DNA of 64,000 nucleotides from Vanilla planifolia (taxonomy: Eukaryota; Streptophyta; Magnoliopsida; Asparagales; Orchidaceae). The notes beneath the pieces are model-generated. The model had not been told where the DNA came from. It did no database searches and worked only from the letters and a program-made list of their open reading frames with translations. How positions within the stretch are numbered: position 1 is the first letter of the stretch; every line of letters begins with the position of its first letter. Below, piece after piece: positions 1 to 12,770 of this stretch. The stretch spans positions 8,613,958 through 8,677,957 of the forward strand of contig CM043875.1 of NCBI GenBank assembly GCA_023846275.1, read 5' to 3'. The translations under genes were made by a program, and so were the position numbers.

Positions 1-59
1 ATATCATGATTTAATCTAGAAAATAATAGAGTTTGTTGTGATAACGACTACCACATATG

Positions 60-260
60 TGTTTGTCTTGGTATTATTCATGATTAACTCCAAAAAACAT
101 TTTAAATTTCTTTGGGTGAAGAGACCAAGATATCTGCTTGATTGACATATTTAATCTTAAGATGCATGCTTTAAGATACTTAAGAAATATCATTAGTAAA
201 ATAATATTATACTTTTATTACCATTAAACTAGTAGTGTATGGATTAATGGTCAACAATCT
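60..260. repeat. Dispersed repeat, left copy
   Basis: This AT-rich stretch resembles 5630-5810 in the same orientation. Shared blocks in the same order are a 'ttatgattaa' core followed by a run of A residues, a 'ttaagaga'-like tract, 'atcttaagatg' and a 'tattagtaaaa' tail. The similarity is patchy and no coding potential is visible. It could be LTR-derived, because it lies beyond the end of the copia gag remnant to its right, but no LTR termini were found. Confidence 0.35.
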
Positions 261-839
261 TTCTTTTTTATTATGAAAAAACTATTAAGTAAATAATGAA
301 ATAAAAACATATTAAATCTTACAATCATACAAATGCTTTCTTAAAATTCATGCTTCACCCTTAATGCATGCAATTCAAATAGTAAATAAACAAGAACATT
401 GGAAATGCATGGAATCATTTTCATTTGTCTTTTCTTTCTCCTTATTTTTTCATACATCAAAAGATTAAAATCTATTGTTAGAAATAAAAATAAATTATAA
501 AAGAGTACAAATTATTAAACCACTATCGATAATTTAATAATTAAAATTATCAAAGATTCACAGTAAAAAAATTGTTTGAAGCTAAAAAAATGTACCACTT
601 ATTAATATATGTAAAATAAAATACTTGTTGATAGATGAAACTTCAAGGTCTTTAATTTGTTTTCTCCCTCTATATCTATGCATGGAGAACTTAAAACATA
701 TAAAAATTTTAAAAAAACAAATAATCATACAAAAAATGTTAAAATAACTTAACATGTTTCCATAAAATTTCTTCTCTTTTCTATTCTAAATAAATAATGC
801 ATGGACAATTGCTAAGTAATTTAAAATTTTGATTTTAGA

Positions 840-2580
840 ACCCAAATAGATTTGGATTCAACCAATCTAAAAAAAATCACTTCAATATTTCTTTGTATAA
901 CATGATTTTTTTCAACCCAAATATAACATGATTATACCTAGAGTTTACATCTAATCTAATCTTGCAATCTTTAGATTTGTGGCCTTTTCTTAAACAATAA
1001 TTACAAGAAAACAAGCATTATAAGAAATTTTTTTAATAAGAATAAATTCAAAATTTTGAAATGAACCATTCTTATTCATGTAATAAGATGTAATAAAATT
1101 AGGATGTAATTTTCTAAATGAGTCAAAAACAAGTTTTTTCTTATCATTCTCACTGATAGTTATAGCAAGTGTACATCTAATAAGTTATAAATCACACAAA
1201 TACTTTTCATTCAAGTCATTGCAAATAACTAAACATCATTTATGCTATTTTTTTTCTAATTATTATGTTTCTTTGCAAGTAACTTAAAAGCATCAATTAC
1301 TTCAAAAAAAATACTTTCTTATTCTAAATGGTAGAGTCTAGATATCTCATTATATTCATTCCTAGATGAGTTATCATGGCGTGTCATGAAGCAAATGCTT
1401 TCTCTTTCATCAAATTTGTCATTGCTTGAGGATTTCTTATGCTTTGCTAAAAGACATTAAATTCTTTTGTCTTCCTCACTCTCCTCACTGCTTGAGAAGG
1501 ATGTAGATTCCTTTGGGCTACTTCATGTAGCCACCATGGCCTTCTTCTTCTTTTTCTTTTTCTTCTTCTTATTCTTCTTATAATTGTTCTTCTTCATACT
1601 TCTTTTCTTCTCCATTAATCTTGAAGAATTAATGTAGTAATGTACTACCTCATGACATTTATGACAACATGTCTTAACTTTCTTTCCTGTCTTTATAGAT
1701 CCTCTCCTTCTTCTTTGAATTACTTGCAACCATCATCTTGAAAACTTTTTTAATATTTTAGAAAGTTGTTCTACCTTACTATTGCATGATGAGTCTTTTT
1801 GGATACAGATGGTGCAACTTTCAATGCAATTTTCTTCTCTTTCTTAAGTGTTAGGGTTGTTCCTTTTTTTTCACTTTCCATCTCCATCTCATTAGTCATG
1901 ACATCTCTAAGTAATTCATTAAGTGAGAGATAGTCTTAGTTCTTCAAGGCTTTAATGGCAATCACTAAAAGACTAAACTCCTTAAGCAACATCTATAAGA
2001 TCTTCCTCACTTATTCAATGTTAGAAAAAACCCTACAATGATTTGAAAAATCATTAGTAATGTTAGTGAAATGAGTAAATAAAACCTTAATAAACTTTTC
2101 ATACTAAATACAAAAAAGATCATAGCCATACATAAGTAATTAAGTTTTGATTTCTTGATTTGATTAGTTTCTTCATATGTAACACCAATTTTCTCCCAAA
2201 CCTCATGGGTGTTCTTAAGGCTTATTACTCCATTAAATTTGGTGGCATAGAGGCCATAACAAAAGATGTTCAAAGCCTTGCCATTTAGTTAAAATTTAAT
2301 TTTCTTTTATATAGTGAGTTCATACAAAGGATTTTTTAACTAAGACATTATCTACCTCCTTAGTAAAAAAACTCAAAGCAATTTTCAATAATATCCAAAA
2401 TTTTCAATCCATAGATTCAAGAAAAATATCCATATAATTTTTCTAATATAAATAAAAATTACCCTTTAAAAAGAGATGCATAAATGTAAAAAACCTCTTC
2501 CTCTAAGATACCATGATTATCTACCAAATTGTGTGATATCAGAGAATCTTCTTTTGGATGTTAATCATTAGACATAATCA
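840..2580 (-). pseudogene. Ty1/copia (SIRE-type) gag remnant
   Basis: Read on the minus strand this is the gag of a copia retrotransposon, the RNA-binding capsid protein. The UBN2-type capsid segment lies at about 2007-2273 (motif HEVWEKIGVTYEETNQIK). A lysine-rich stretch around a degenerate knuckle (CCHKCHEVVHYY) at about 1523-1729 is followed by MVAT and a Ser/Glu-rich tail. A second, intact CX2CX4HX4C knuckle, CNYCLRKGHKSKDC, is at 964-1005, and an IWVLK motif that usually precedes the protease lies near 840-880. Stops and frameshifts break it at least five times. Protease, integrase and RT are missing to the left, so the element is truncated. Two knuckles separated by a coiled-coil stretch fit the SIRE lineage; lineage is inference, gag identity is firm. 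Confidence 0.8.
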
Positions 2581-2581
2581 C

Positions 2582-2593
2582 ACTTTGATACTA
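2582..2593 (-). other. Degenerate primer-binding site of the 0.8-2.6 kb copia remnant
   Basis: The minus strand reads TAGTATCAAAGTG just upstream of the gag remnant, close to the TGGTATCAGAGC primer-binding site complementary to initiator tRNA-Met used by most copia elements. This places the former 5' LTR to the right of this point. I could not delimit that LTR. Confidence 0.4.
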
Positions 2594-2599
2594 GTTAAA

Positions 2600-5500
2600 A
2601 ATTGGTGAACATGATATCACACAAGGGATAAATTATCAAAAGTGCTAATTTAAATAGCTAAAACATAAGATATATAGATACAAAAAAACTTTTCTTCTTA
2701 ATGGCTCTTGTAAAATAAGTTTTAAAAAATATTGTCTAAAAATATTTGCATTGGAGCACAATAATTAAAGGTATATGATAGAATTTCTTGTAGTTTGATC
2801 CAAACTCAAATTTATATCCACCATATGACAAAAGATTAAAAAAAACTTAAATGCATTTCACAAAAGTGGTTGGGCTAAAATCCTACATTAAGCCAAAATA
2901 TCCTAAAAATAATATGTCAAAAGACTCTACAAATTAGTCTAAAAGAGTCTATGATCATTGGCCAAAACATCCCTACATTAACCCAAAAATGCTTACAACA
3001 TTAGGTTATAATGTTGTATTGTTGACCCTTAGCTATATTACTTTGTTTGATAATAACATATCCTAAATATTTCTGATCAATTTGTTTGAATAAATTTTTA
3101 GATATTAAATATCTAATGCTCATGTTTATAAGAGAACTTTTAAAAGAAAAATAAATATCAGATCTCATGAAGATCATCTTATTTAAAGTAGTAGAATAGC
3201 AAGGGATTTATTTTGAATTTAATTTTTGATATTTTTACTTTTAATTTGATTAGAATATTAAATTTGATTTAAATCATTATTGTAAGTCACAAAATTTATA
3301 TTTTATTTAAATTAATCATCTTAGAAAATTATTTAGATTTTTAAAATATTGATTTTTCTTATCTTAATTATTTTAAGGATCATTTGATCATGTTCATATC
3401 GTTGAAAATATTCTTTCAATAACTTGTTACAAAAAGACCTGATAACGATAATAATTAATTAGTAAAAAATAATATTATTAAGAATAATAAAAATAAAAAG
3501 CTAATTTTATTTTGCTTAAAGTACCTTATAACTAAATCTTAAGGCTTGGGTTAAGGCAACACTAGAAAACATATTTTTTGTTGTTTTAATCTAGTTAGGG
3601 AATCACTTCCAATAACTCGTATATAATTGTATTGAATAAAGGCGTGACTCTCGAATCTATAATCTATTAAGAGAATACTAGTAGCATGGGGTATTACCTC
3701 CTAAGTGAATCCAATGGTAGCCAACTCGAAAGTACAAGCTGACTAAAAACTGTACAAAACTTATAAACATATATAAAAATTACTAATCCAAATTTCGTAT
3801 GTCTCATTTCCAAATTTTGGGAGTAATATGAGCAATCAAATTGTGCAAATTTATGACTACGCAGTCATCTCATCATCCATTATTTTTAATTGCTAATTAA
3901 ATTAGCCATTCAGTCCTGCAATTTTATGATCACATTAGCTAAAATTGATTTATGCGATAGATCAAACCACCTAAAATTTATTGGTGTAAATTTTAATCTT
4001 GGTTAATTTTTTATTTCATAATTTTAATAAAATTATCATTAAAAAAATTATCGTATTCTAAAATAAAATTAAAGTTTGCACAAAATCACTTTTACAAATT
4101 TGCTTGAACTTATTAAAAATTTCTTTTAAAAATTTTATTTAAATATTTTTTATAAATCAAAATTTTTATTTCTGACAATTTAATTCTCCCTAATTAAATC
4201 ACACTTCATGAAAGGCTCTATAAATTATTAGACTAAAAGACCTTACAATAGTTAGTTAAAAAACTAATATAAAGTTTAAATATAAAATCTCAACAATGAG
4301 ACAAAAAATTCATGTATAAGGGTCAATTATAATGTCTTGTAAGTCAAATATAATTAAGCAAGAGACACACTAAATAGTCAAATAAAATAATGATATAATG
4401 AATATTCAACATAGCTCAAAGAATATGTAATGAAGAAAGACTACATAAGATGATATTAATGCTTAAGATCAGGGCTTTATTCTTCTCTTGCTCTTACAAC
4501 AAAGATTTTCAAGTGTTTCTCTTCACAAAGATATACATGTCAACATTAACCTTTTCTCTTGATTTTGGATCACTTCATAATTCATTAAATATCCTCTAAT
4601 GGCTTTAAAAAATCCCTGATGGTTAAATCAAAACTTCTTAAAACCAGTTAAACTAGTAGTTGTTTTGTTTTGAATTGATCATATAATTTGATCCAAGGAT
4701 CATATAAGTATAATGTTATTATAAGCTCATTATCTAACTATCCAAAAAGTATGAAAAATTCATTTTATTGCTAACAGAACATCATATGTATGCAATGATA
4801 ACATTGTATATCTACGAATTACATTACTCTCCAAATCCAATTTTTCAACTCCCAAGATTTCACATGATCAGACAATATGATAAAAAGAATTGTACTTATA
4901 TGAAGACCTTTAATTCATAACTCTTTTATTAAATCAAGAAGTGTACTTATATGATAAAATAATCGTACTTTTGTGAAGCAAGTTAGCACATTAATTGCTT
5001 AAGTGTTAAACTATCATCAATATATGTATGATATGGAGGTTATACATAAACAAAAAGGAAAAACACTATTCTTACAAACATTACCAAGTTCTAACTCTTT
5101 GTTTGATCCTACTAAAGAATTTGTCTTACATGCATTATAGGAATATTATACTGCATGAAGCACAATACTTATATATCTCTACTTACACTTCTCTAAAAAA
5201 TAATCATATTTGTATAATAAAGGAAACATATACGTAGGAAAAACATATTAATTAATTTATTAAGAATCACCCAAGTTAGACACTTTTTCTGACTCCATAA
5301 TATAATTAGTCATACAAGTATAATTAGTACAAATATTATAGTCTTCACTTCAATTCATTCAATTTCTAATTTTTAGGTTATTCTTTATACTAAGAAATGC
5401 AACATATTTTCTAATGTTCATAAATACATTTCTATAGGAGAAATAAACTTATATAAAATACATGCCTTAAATAATCTTAAATGATTACATAAATGATTTG

Positions 5501-5620
5501 AAAGCTTTTAACTCTCAAACTTTGTCTTTTTATCCTAGTGTCTCAAATAAATTATTATAGGTCTAATATTCTAAAAAAAAAGAATGACTCATATAGATCT
5601 TCTCCTTATGTTGCTTAAGC
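2600..5620. other. AT-rich stretch with no recognisable gene
   Basis: Poly-A/T runs dominate and open frames are short and of low complexity. The left part should contain the 5' LTR of the copia remnant, but its copy partner is not in the window, so it cannot be delimited. The frame at 5028-5237 has no similarity I recognise. A slightly GC-richer patch at 3540-3760 shows no clear feature. Confidence 0.4.
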
Positions 5621-5629
5621 TTTGTGTTT

Positions 5630-5810
5630 TTTTTTGTGCTATTTATGATTAATACCAAAACACTATCTTTAAGTCTCTTTAGTTAAGAGATAAAACTATT
5701 TATATCATAGACCTATTTGATCTTAAGATGTATTATAAAAAGTAATTAAAAAAATATTAGTAAAAAGTATAATGATTTTGTTGTCAATAATTGATGTTGT
5801 AAAGACCAAG
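5630..5810. repeat. Dispersed repeat, right copy
   Basis: Second copy of the repeat at 60-260, same orientation, 5.6 kb away. The alignment is gapped. Direct repeats at this spacing can be LTRs of one element, but the gag PBS at 2582 lies between them and points the wrong way for that reading. Confidence 0.35.
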
Positions 5811-6369
5811 GCATTAACACATTAAAGCTAAGCAAATTCACTTTAGCCTGAACGTCTGTTGGCATCTTCATATTATCTTATCCTTCTTATTAGATAGTTA
5901 TGTACATTTGAGGCATCATCTAAACCCTTTTAGATCTTTATCAAATGGTTCATTCTTTTTCATTAGACCATATTATGACTATTTAATGGACATCAAATAT
6001 CTAGACCATATCTACTTCAAGGTCCCATGTAATCTCTCTTTCTCTCTATGTGATTTTACCATTTATTATAAGAATTTCTTTTTTTTCATAATTTATTAAT
6101 TTCTTTAGCTAGAATCTTTATAGGCTTCTTTTCATAACTCAAGCTAGGTTTTACCGTAATAACACTTCAATCACATTCCAATATATGAGAAGAACTAGCA
6201 ACACCTTCTTAGAGTTGAAACATAGAATATATCATGAACTCCAACCAATGTTAGAGGTAGATATACTCTATAAGTAACTTCTATAATTATTTCAAATTCT
6301 TAGAGATTCAATATCATAGCTTCAATTTGCCTCTTTTTCTAAATTTATAAATACTTTACTTCTAAGAAA

Positions 6370-7470
6370 ATTGTATTACCTCCTTAAAATTTTACTTTTC
6401 AATGTTTATCATCAAAATACATCTAATGATCTCATTCTTTTTTCTTTCTATCTTAATGTATTGTATTTTCTTCATAGTTGTTTTTTCACTAATTTGAGTA
6501 TAATCACTACATTTTCATCATTTTTATATCAACATAAAGGCAATTGGCATTTTCTATTATTTAAAGATTATACCACACTTATACTAAACTAAAAACTATT
6601 ATTATAAGTGAATTCATTCAAGATAATATGTGCATCATGATTAACTCCATGATCAAAGACATATAATAAGAGCATATCATCTGGTTCCTTACAATTCTCT
6701 TTATCTTCAATCCATCAAAGGATGAAAGGAAATATTATATACTTCAATTGTGTTTCAAAAAATTTCTATATTATTCTCCAAACATGAGAAGTAAATTTTA
6801 AATTTCTTTTAGATAATAATACTTAAGCACTCCATATAATCTGATAATTTGGTCAATACCAACTACACTAGCCTCTTTATAGAGCAAGTAATTCTAATAG
6901 AAAAAATTGCACAAACTTTGTTAGCCTATCCATAAATACCTAAATAATATCAATTCTTAGTCCTTTGAGGTTTCATAACAAAATCTATAAAAACCTTCTC
7001 TCACTCACGCATATGAATAAATAGTGATTCCAATAGTTTACTTGGCCTTTATTCTTCACTATTTATTTATTGAGACACCTTGCATTTTTTGATATAATTA
7101 ACTGCATCCGTTTTTATAATAGGCAACCAAAATGATTTTTTCATATCCTAATACATTTTTGTTATGTAAGGATGACTTGGATATTGTCTACCATTCACTT
7201 CACACAATGTTGATCATTTAAACCTCCAGGCGTCATCAACAACCACATTTACTTTTTGTCGTAAAATAGTACATCATGTGCTTTCCTACGAGACTAAATG
7301 TGTAACTATTTCCTCTAAGAGCTATTTATACAATAACTTCTAGCTAACCCTAAATATTCTTACCATATGATTTGACATTTCTCTATTCAACTAACCATGG
7401 TGACTATTACCTTTAGGCCAAGGGAGTAGAGTGGCTAAATTATTATCTCTTGAGTGAGCATGCTTGATCA
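6370..7470 (-). pseudogene. Ty3/gypsy integrase remnant
   Basis: On the minus strand this region follows the order of a gypsy integrase, the enzyme that inserts element cDNA. A zinc-binding N-terminal segment (SHPYITKMY then FWLPIIKTDAVNYIKKCK) lies at about 7080-7240. It is followed by a VFMDRLTKFVQFF motif at about 6895-6930, matching the VIVDRLTKSAHF core that carries the first catalytic Asp, and by QIIRLYGVLKYYYL at about 6800-6850, matching IVRLHGVP. The left part (6370-6600) is a faint match to the region after the core. Many stops and frame changes occur and neither RT nor LTRs were seen beside it. Element type is confident; exact edges are not. Confidence 0.7.
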
Positions 7471-8530
7471 AGGGTTTACTATATTTGATCCACACCTAAT
7501 CAAAATCTTATCATTAACTTATAACATCATGCTAACTTTAATTCATCACTACTTAGTGTTAGTTAGATTTCTTAAATTTGAATCTAACATATAATGATTT
7601 CTCATTATAAAGAATAACTTAATATGTCAAAAGTTTTCCTTAACTATAAATCCATTATTTAAGATTCTTTATATCCTCATTGACTCAATATAGGGTTTCA
7701 AATCCAAGTCTTAGCTCAACTAACTAAGCTTACTTTGATTTGAATATCTTAGGATTTCCATTAAATCTTAATTCAATTAGTTGGAATATTATAGCTCATT
7801 TTTTGGTGTTTATCCTTATCTTGATTTCTTCTAAGGGTTGATTAAGTACAAGTGTAGATAGAATTCCCAAAAAACGATATTGAAAAAGAAATTTTTTTTA
7901 AGCATTATAGGTGGTTCTCCTTTTTAGAAGATTTTGGATATCAAAAGATGAAAAATGTTAAGAGAGCAAGAATTAACAAGATCAGAATAGGACCTTATAA
8001 CTATTGATTGACTTAGTAAAGGTTTAACTAGTTATTTGACATATTAAAACTGGTGTTACAGAAATAGATGGATGATTAGAGCATTTCAATTAAGGTATTT
8101 TTATGAAAACATAGAGTATAAAAATGTTATCCATATTTGTGATTCTTAATCTTAGCATTGCTAAAATTTTAATCTATTTTTTTCCTAATCAAATGATCAA
8201 ATAGTGAATCCAAATAAAATCACATAAAAGATATTATATTCTATTTTCAAACTAAGTTCATATAATAATCACCACATTACAAACAAAAATAAGAAAACTA
8301 TAATAGGGCCCATGTTGTAGTTGTCATAATTATGTTTACAATATTAAAACACTCTTAATGTATGATTAATAAGTCAAAATAAAAGTAAACTAAGTTAATA
8401 AACATATCTTCTCGATACTCTCATAGATTTAGTAATTAAGAATAAATTTCTCATGCCCTTTTATAGCATAACTTATAACTTGTACTTATCAACCACTGAT
8501 ATCATGTGCTAAAGATTGAAGTGTGGTTCA
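7471..8530. other. Stretch with nothing recognised
   Basis: AT-rich sequence between the gypsy integrase remnant and an LTR-like block. RNase H or RT of the gypsy element would be expected here on the minus strand, but no motif of either could be read. Confidence 0.4.
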
Positions 8531-9480
8531 ACAAGAGAGACTAATTACTATGAATAAAAAGTTTGATTTCTTAAAAAAATATTTTTAGAAAATATTTAAA
8601 GATATTTTTAATAAGATTTACAAATATATAAAAGTGGTTTTCTATAAATTTTAATTTATTTTAAAATATATTAATTTTGATACAAGTTATGTAATAGAAA
8701 GATCAATAATAATTAAAAATCTATATAATCAATTTTTAGGTGGTTGGACTTATAAAACAGGCTTATATTTACTCCCAACAAAAATCAGGATAAAACAAAT
8801 ACAATACGAGCCTTTCACCAAAAGATGAGTAGGCTCAATCCTCACAAAAAACAAACAATCGAGAGAGGCTACTATGGCTTTACAGTGAAATTATCGAGAT
8901 AAGCTACAACCGTCTTACAATAAATGATAATAAAAGAAAAACATTCGACGACATAAAATTATAATTAATACTAATAAGATCCTATGCTTGATGAAATGAT
9001 TAAAGATGCACAAATATTTTAATTAAATTGATTAAAAATAAAAAAATAGATTACTTAGTTGATTTGTGACAAAATAGAATTTAAGAGATTTACGAGTGAA
9101 TAACGCAATAGTGTATGGAAGCAAAGATGGGACTATGCTACTAACGGCTTGAATTTTTTTTTAAATTTTCTTTAGACGACATAAAAATTTATCTTTTTAA
9201 TTTTATAGAAAATTTCTCCTATTTATGAACAAGTTCTAATAGCTAAAATCATTTACCAACATGTAACATTAAACGTTACAACTTTTGCTTTCATATGTTA
9301 TTTTAATTAAAAAACAATTTAATTATAACAACTTAAAATAATAGCTAAAATAGTCATTGTGAGAGATCCATTCGATTAGAATGATTTGTGACAATTCGAT
9401 CATGAAAATTATGCGATCAAACAAATGACAATAAATTGGCACTGTTTAGAAATGTGAAATTGGTCTAGGATTTTAGATTT
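8530..9480 (-). repeat. Degraded SIRE-type copia LTR
   Basis: Blocks match the complete LTR at 56615-58371 in order and orientation: the 'tttttaggtggtt' block (8735 here, about 56780 there), the following GC-richer segment with 'actcccaac', and the 'ctaatagctaaaat...gttacaac' block (about 9236 here, about 57230 there). LTRs supply promoter and polyadenylation signals. No partner LTR or internal region of this copy was found, so it may be a solo LTR. Ends are approximate. Confidence 0.5.
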
Positions 9481-9559
9481 AAATCATTATTATATGGCAT
9501 ATTTAGATCCTAAAATGAATAAACAAGGACCGTGTAATCGAAAAAACAGAACCATTAGA

Positions 9560-10020
9560 CGGAGGATATAAATAGGCATTATGAAAAAGTGAAGGAGATC
9601 AGGATCGTTTTATCGCGAAAATACTTGTTCAAACAGTTGTAGTTACTCCTATGATTCAGAAGCAAAGTCACACGAAACAGGAGGAGTATTAGTTCTGCAT
9701 TGCAAAATTTGGTTAGGATATTATGTTTTTAAAGCTTTTTATGATAACAATAGTTAGCCTATTTATGGATAAGTGCCTCCTAGTTTGCTCAAAAGATCAT
9801 TTCCTGTGCAGTCCAGCATTACATTATTTATGATTCACATATGCATGATTGATGACCTAATCCAAAACATGATATTCCATTTGGTATTGATTTACACGAC
9901 TCATCCATAGTTATATTGAATGGGTTCAGGCTTAGTAGCCCTGAACTATAGATGTTTATTACAGCAACTTGTACTTTAGTTATTGGTTTAGGTGTAATTG
10001 CTTTTACCGAATGGGTATAG
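9560..10020 (+). other. Gene-like or promoter-like island with TATA box
   Basis: A good TATA box, tataaatagg, sits at 9567-9576 inside a GC-richer patch and is followed by about 450 bases of more complex sequence. A frame at about 9870-10019 reads through short segments including a hydrophobic run (MFITATCTLVIGLGVIAF) before a stop, and I do not recognise it. It could be the transcribed part of an LTR, an exon fragment or chance. No splice sites or second exon could be assigned. Confidence 0.2.
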
Positions 10021-11750
10021 GTTATTTTTTATTTTATTGTTAAATTTTTTAATAATTACTTGATATAATTATAACATACTTTTTGGAACATATTAATTAA
10101 AGATTTTATAGATATTATTAACATAAAATGATGATCAAGATAATCGATGATAGATAAAAAATATTAAAAGCCTAAATGTTATTCTAATATTAATTTGAAT
10201 TTAATCTATGTGACTTATAATAAATATTTTAATCAAGTTTAACATTTTAATCGAAATAAAATTGGAATACCTAGAATTAAATTCAAAATACATCCCTTAA
10301 TAGTTTGCTAGTCCAATCAAGATAATTTTTATGAAACTTAATATTTATACAACTTCTTCTTTTAGTTCTCCCACAAATATAAGTATTGACTATCTAAAAT
10401 CTAAAAATAAATTTAAATAAATTCATTAGAAATTGTTAGAATTTGTTATCATAAAATGAAGCATCGTAACTAAGGGTCAATAATACAACAAAGACTAATG
10501 ATGATAGTCATAGGATAATATCTTGTGAAAATTCTAATATCATTTCTTATCTCGTTTCATATCATAGCATATGCCTATATCATATCATCACATCATACAT
10601 TGTACTATCATAATTAATGTGCCTACAAACTCATATATACTAAATATATCTCTTTTTCTTTCTTGCTCAGTATTTTTTTATTTCTCTTTCTTATATCTCT
10701 TCTTTTTATTCTCTTGATTTTTCTAACACAACATATAACAAGCATAATATGGTTATTCTATATTTTTTAAAATCTATTTTTAAGTGATTTAAAGAGAATA
10801 TAATATTGCATGAGTTTCTTATAAAATTATATTTTTAAGTACTTTAAAGCCATATAAAAAACACATGAATCAATAGTTCATAATAACATAGAAAAATTAT
10901 GTATTCTATTAACTATTTAACAAAAGGATTTAAGGGCTTTTGCATGATTCTTTCATAATCCTCATTTAATTACATTTTATTTAACCTAAATAAAATATAG
11001 CATTTAATATTCTGAGTTAATTTATGTATTTTTCTTGAAGTAATTTTGGCTAACAGATTAAGATTCTAATCATGCCTAAATGTACTCTTGAGGATAAAAA
11101 TATATTCACAAGTGAGCATGTATAGGTACAAAAATTATTTAAATATAGATATATCAATGCCTGATTTCTTGCACGAGTTCCTCAAAGTTTTGCCACTTGA
11201 CTTAAACTTATGCTTTTAGTTTTGTTGAAGTTGTACAACATATTGCATAAAAATCTAAATTAATTAATAATATATTTGTTTGAAAGATAATATTATCAAA
11301 TATTACATAAATTTAGGATTTAATGATTATATTATTGATGAAAATCTCAAAAAATAATTTATTTTATGAAATAATTAAATGATGTTTGACTTTTTGGTAG
11401 AAGTTAAATAATTTTTTGAAATATTATTTCAAAAACATGACATAGATATCTATTATTTTTATATTTTTGCTTTTCAGATTAAAAAAATAAATTTTGTAAT
11501 ATGGTGTGATTAATATTTTTTCTTGCTCGAAAATGTACTTTTTAAGTTTGCAAAACAAGCCTTGATGTGAATTTTGCAATTTAAGAAAGCGTTGGCTAAA
11601 AGAATTGAACAAAATAGACTTTTTAAATGACCATTTGATAACGTGACGATCGAAAATTAGTTGTTCGAATATTTTAAAGTTTTTTTGGAGCACCAAATCA
11701 TTGTTTGTTTGTTTTTTTTAATGATTTTACTTGTGAGTTGATGTTGATAA
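10021..11750. other. AT-rich stretch with no recognisable gene
   Basis: Long A/T runs and 'atcatatcat'-like low-complexity sequence near 10550-10620. The 90-codon minus-strand frame at 11424-11696 shows no domain I recognise and has the base composition of the surrounding non-coding DNA. Confidence 0.4.
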
Positions 11751-11822
11751 AGAAACAACTTTCGTTAATCGTGGGTTTTTGGTATCGGGCCAGCTTTCGT
11801 CTTCCGGCTCATCAAAAGCCCT

Positions 11823-11830
11823 AAACCCTA
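11823..11830 (+). promoter_or_regulatory. Telo-box (AAACCCTA)
   Basis: The motif aaaccctag lies just upstream of the ATG-bearing island at 11.8-12.1 kb. In plants this box is common near transcription starts of housekeeping and translation-related genes. It supports, but does not prove, that the following exon-like sequence has a native promoter. Confidence 0.45.
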
Positions 11831-11887
11831 GTGCAATGTCCTGATATCCATTCCGCGGTTTTGTATTTGTCGATCAGAGCAGTGTTC

Positions 11888-12770
11888 ATGGAAGGATTAA
11901 AGCTAGGCCTCCGCTCTAAGCCGCAGGAGTCGACCCCGGACAACTTATCTTCCAACTTAAATGGTCTTCCTCCAGATCAAGCGCGTATATTTATTCGCAC
12001 GGGTTCCAGGTTCTTTAAAAAAATTCAACTTTATCAGAGTATCCTTCTATTTTTTGCTCTAAATTTTATAATTACTTTGTGACTTACCGGAAATTCCATT
12101 TTGGTAATGTTAATATTTCTCAACTTTGTCGTTCCTATTGGTACTACTATTCTTTTATTTCAATCTTTCCTTGATAGATAAAGCATGCATCATTTTGATA
12201 GAGTTGATAAGTTGGGATAGAGCTATTTTAAATTACTCTGGATATCCCCATCTCAAAATTTTGCATATTTAGCAGTAATTTTCTTGCTAGCAGCTGGTAG
12301 CTTTCTATTCTAGATAATTTGAAGGGGTTGGTTGTTTTGATGTCCAGGAAAATAAAAATCCATTTGATTTGCCGACTTTTGTTTTTTGATCACTTTAAAA
12401 GACACTAGGTTTAAACGTGTTGATTTTACAAAGTCAATAATATGAACTTCTGCAAACCAAATTAGGAGTTAACCACATAATCCCGTTCTAGGCCCCTTCC
12501 TACAATTGCCTCCATTTTGCTTTACCTTAGCTCTCGCGAAGCTGACATCTTTTGCTGGATTTAGTCTGGCACAGTTATTGGCTTCTAAGACGTTGGCCCC
12601 ACATCACTACCAGTAAGTGGTGTTCAATGGCACTGCCAGAGCAATATGACTTTCCAGGAGCTCATCACATTGCTGTTGTTTTTGGTATGTTGTTATTTCA
12701 CAAATGGGAAGAAAAGCTCCCATTAGTTCCCTACATAAAGGGAAAGAGAGCTGTGCAAGCTGCAATGTAA
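11888..12770 (+). CDS. Candidate split gene or gene fragment, product unknown
   Basis: I do not recognise this product. A GC-richer island starts at ATG 11888 (MEGLKLGLRSKPQEST...) and stays open to ...SRFFKKIQLYQ, where a donor (caga|gtatcc, intron from 12039) can be placed. A strong pyrimidine-rich acceptor (tttaccttag, ending 12530) opens exon 12531-12612, in matching phase, encoding LAKLTSFAGFSLAQLLASK and ending at a perfect gtaagt donor (12613). The 492-base intron is clearly more AT-rich than its exons. Just downstream another frame reads GAHHIAVVFGMLLFHKW...KGKRAVQAAM and stops at 12768-12770, containing a likely membrane segment. It joins exon 1 in phase only with an alternative short intron (about 12572-12656). 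The third exon is therefore unresolved; this may be a pseudogene or a captured fragment. Upstream sits a telo-box. Confidence 0.35.

Noticed and set aside
9870-10019. Plastid-derived small membrane protein (hydrophobic run FITATCTLVIGLGVIAF)
   Set aside because: Does not match any plastid photosystem or cytochrome subunit sequence I could bring to mind, and flanks are not plastid-like.
11424-11696. 90-codon minus-strand open frame (Lys/Phe/Ile-rich)
   Set aside because: No motif, composition identical to the surrounding non-coding DNA.
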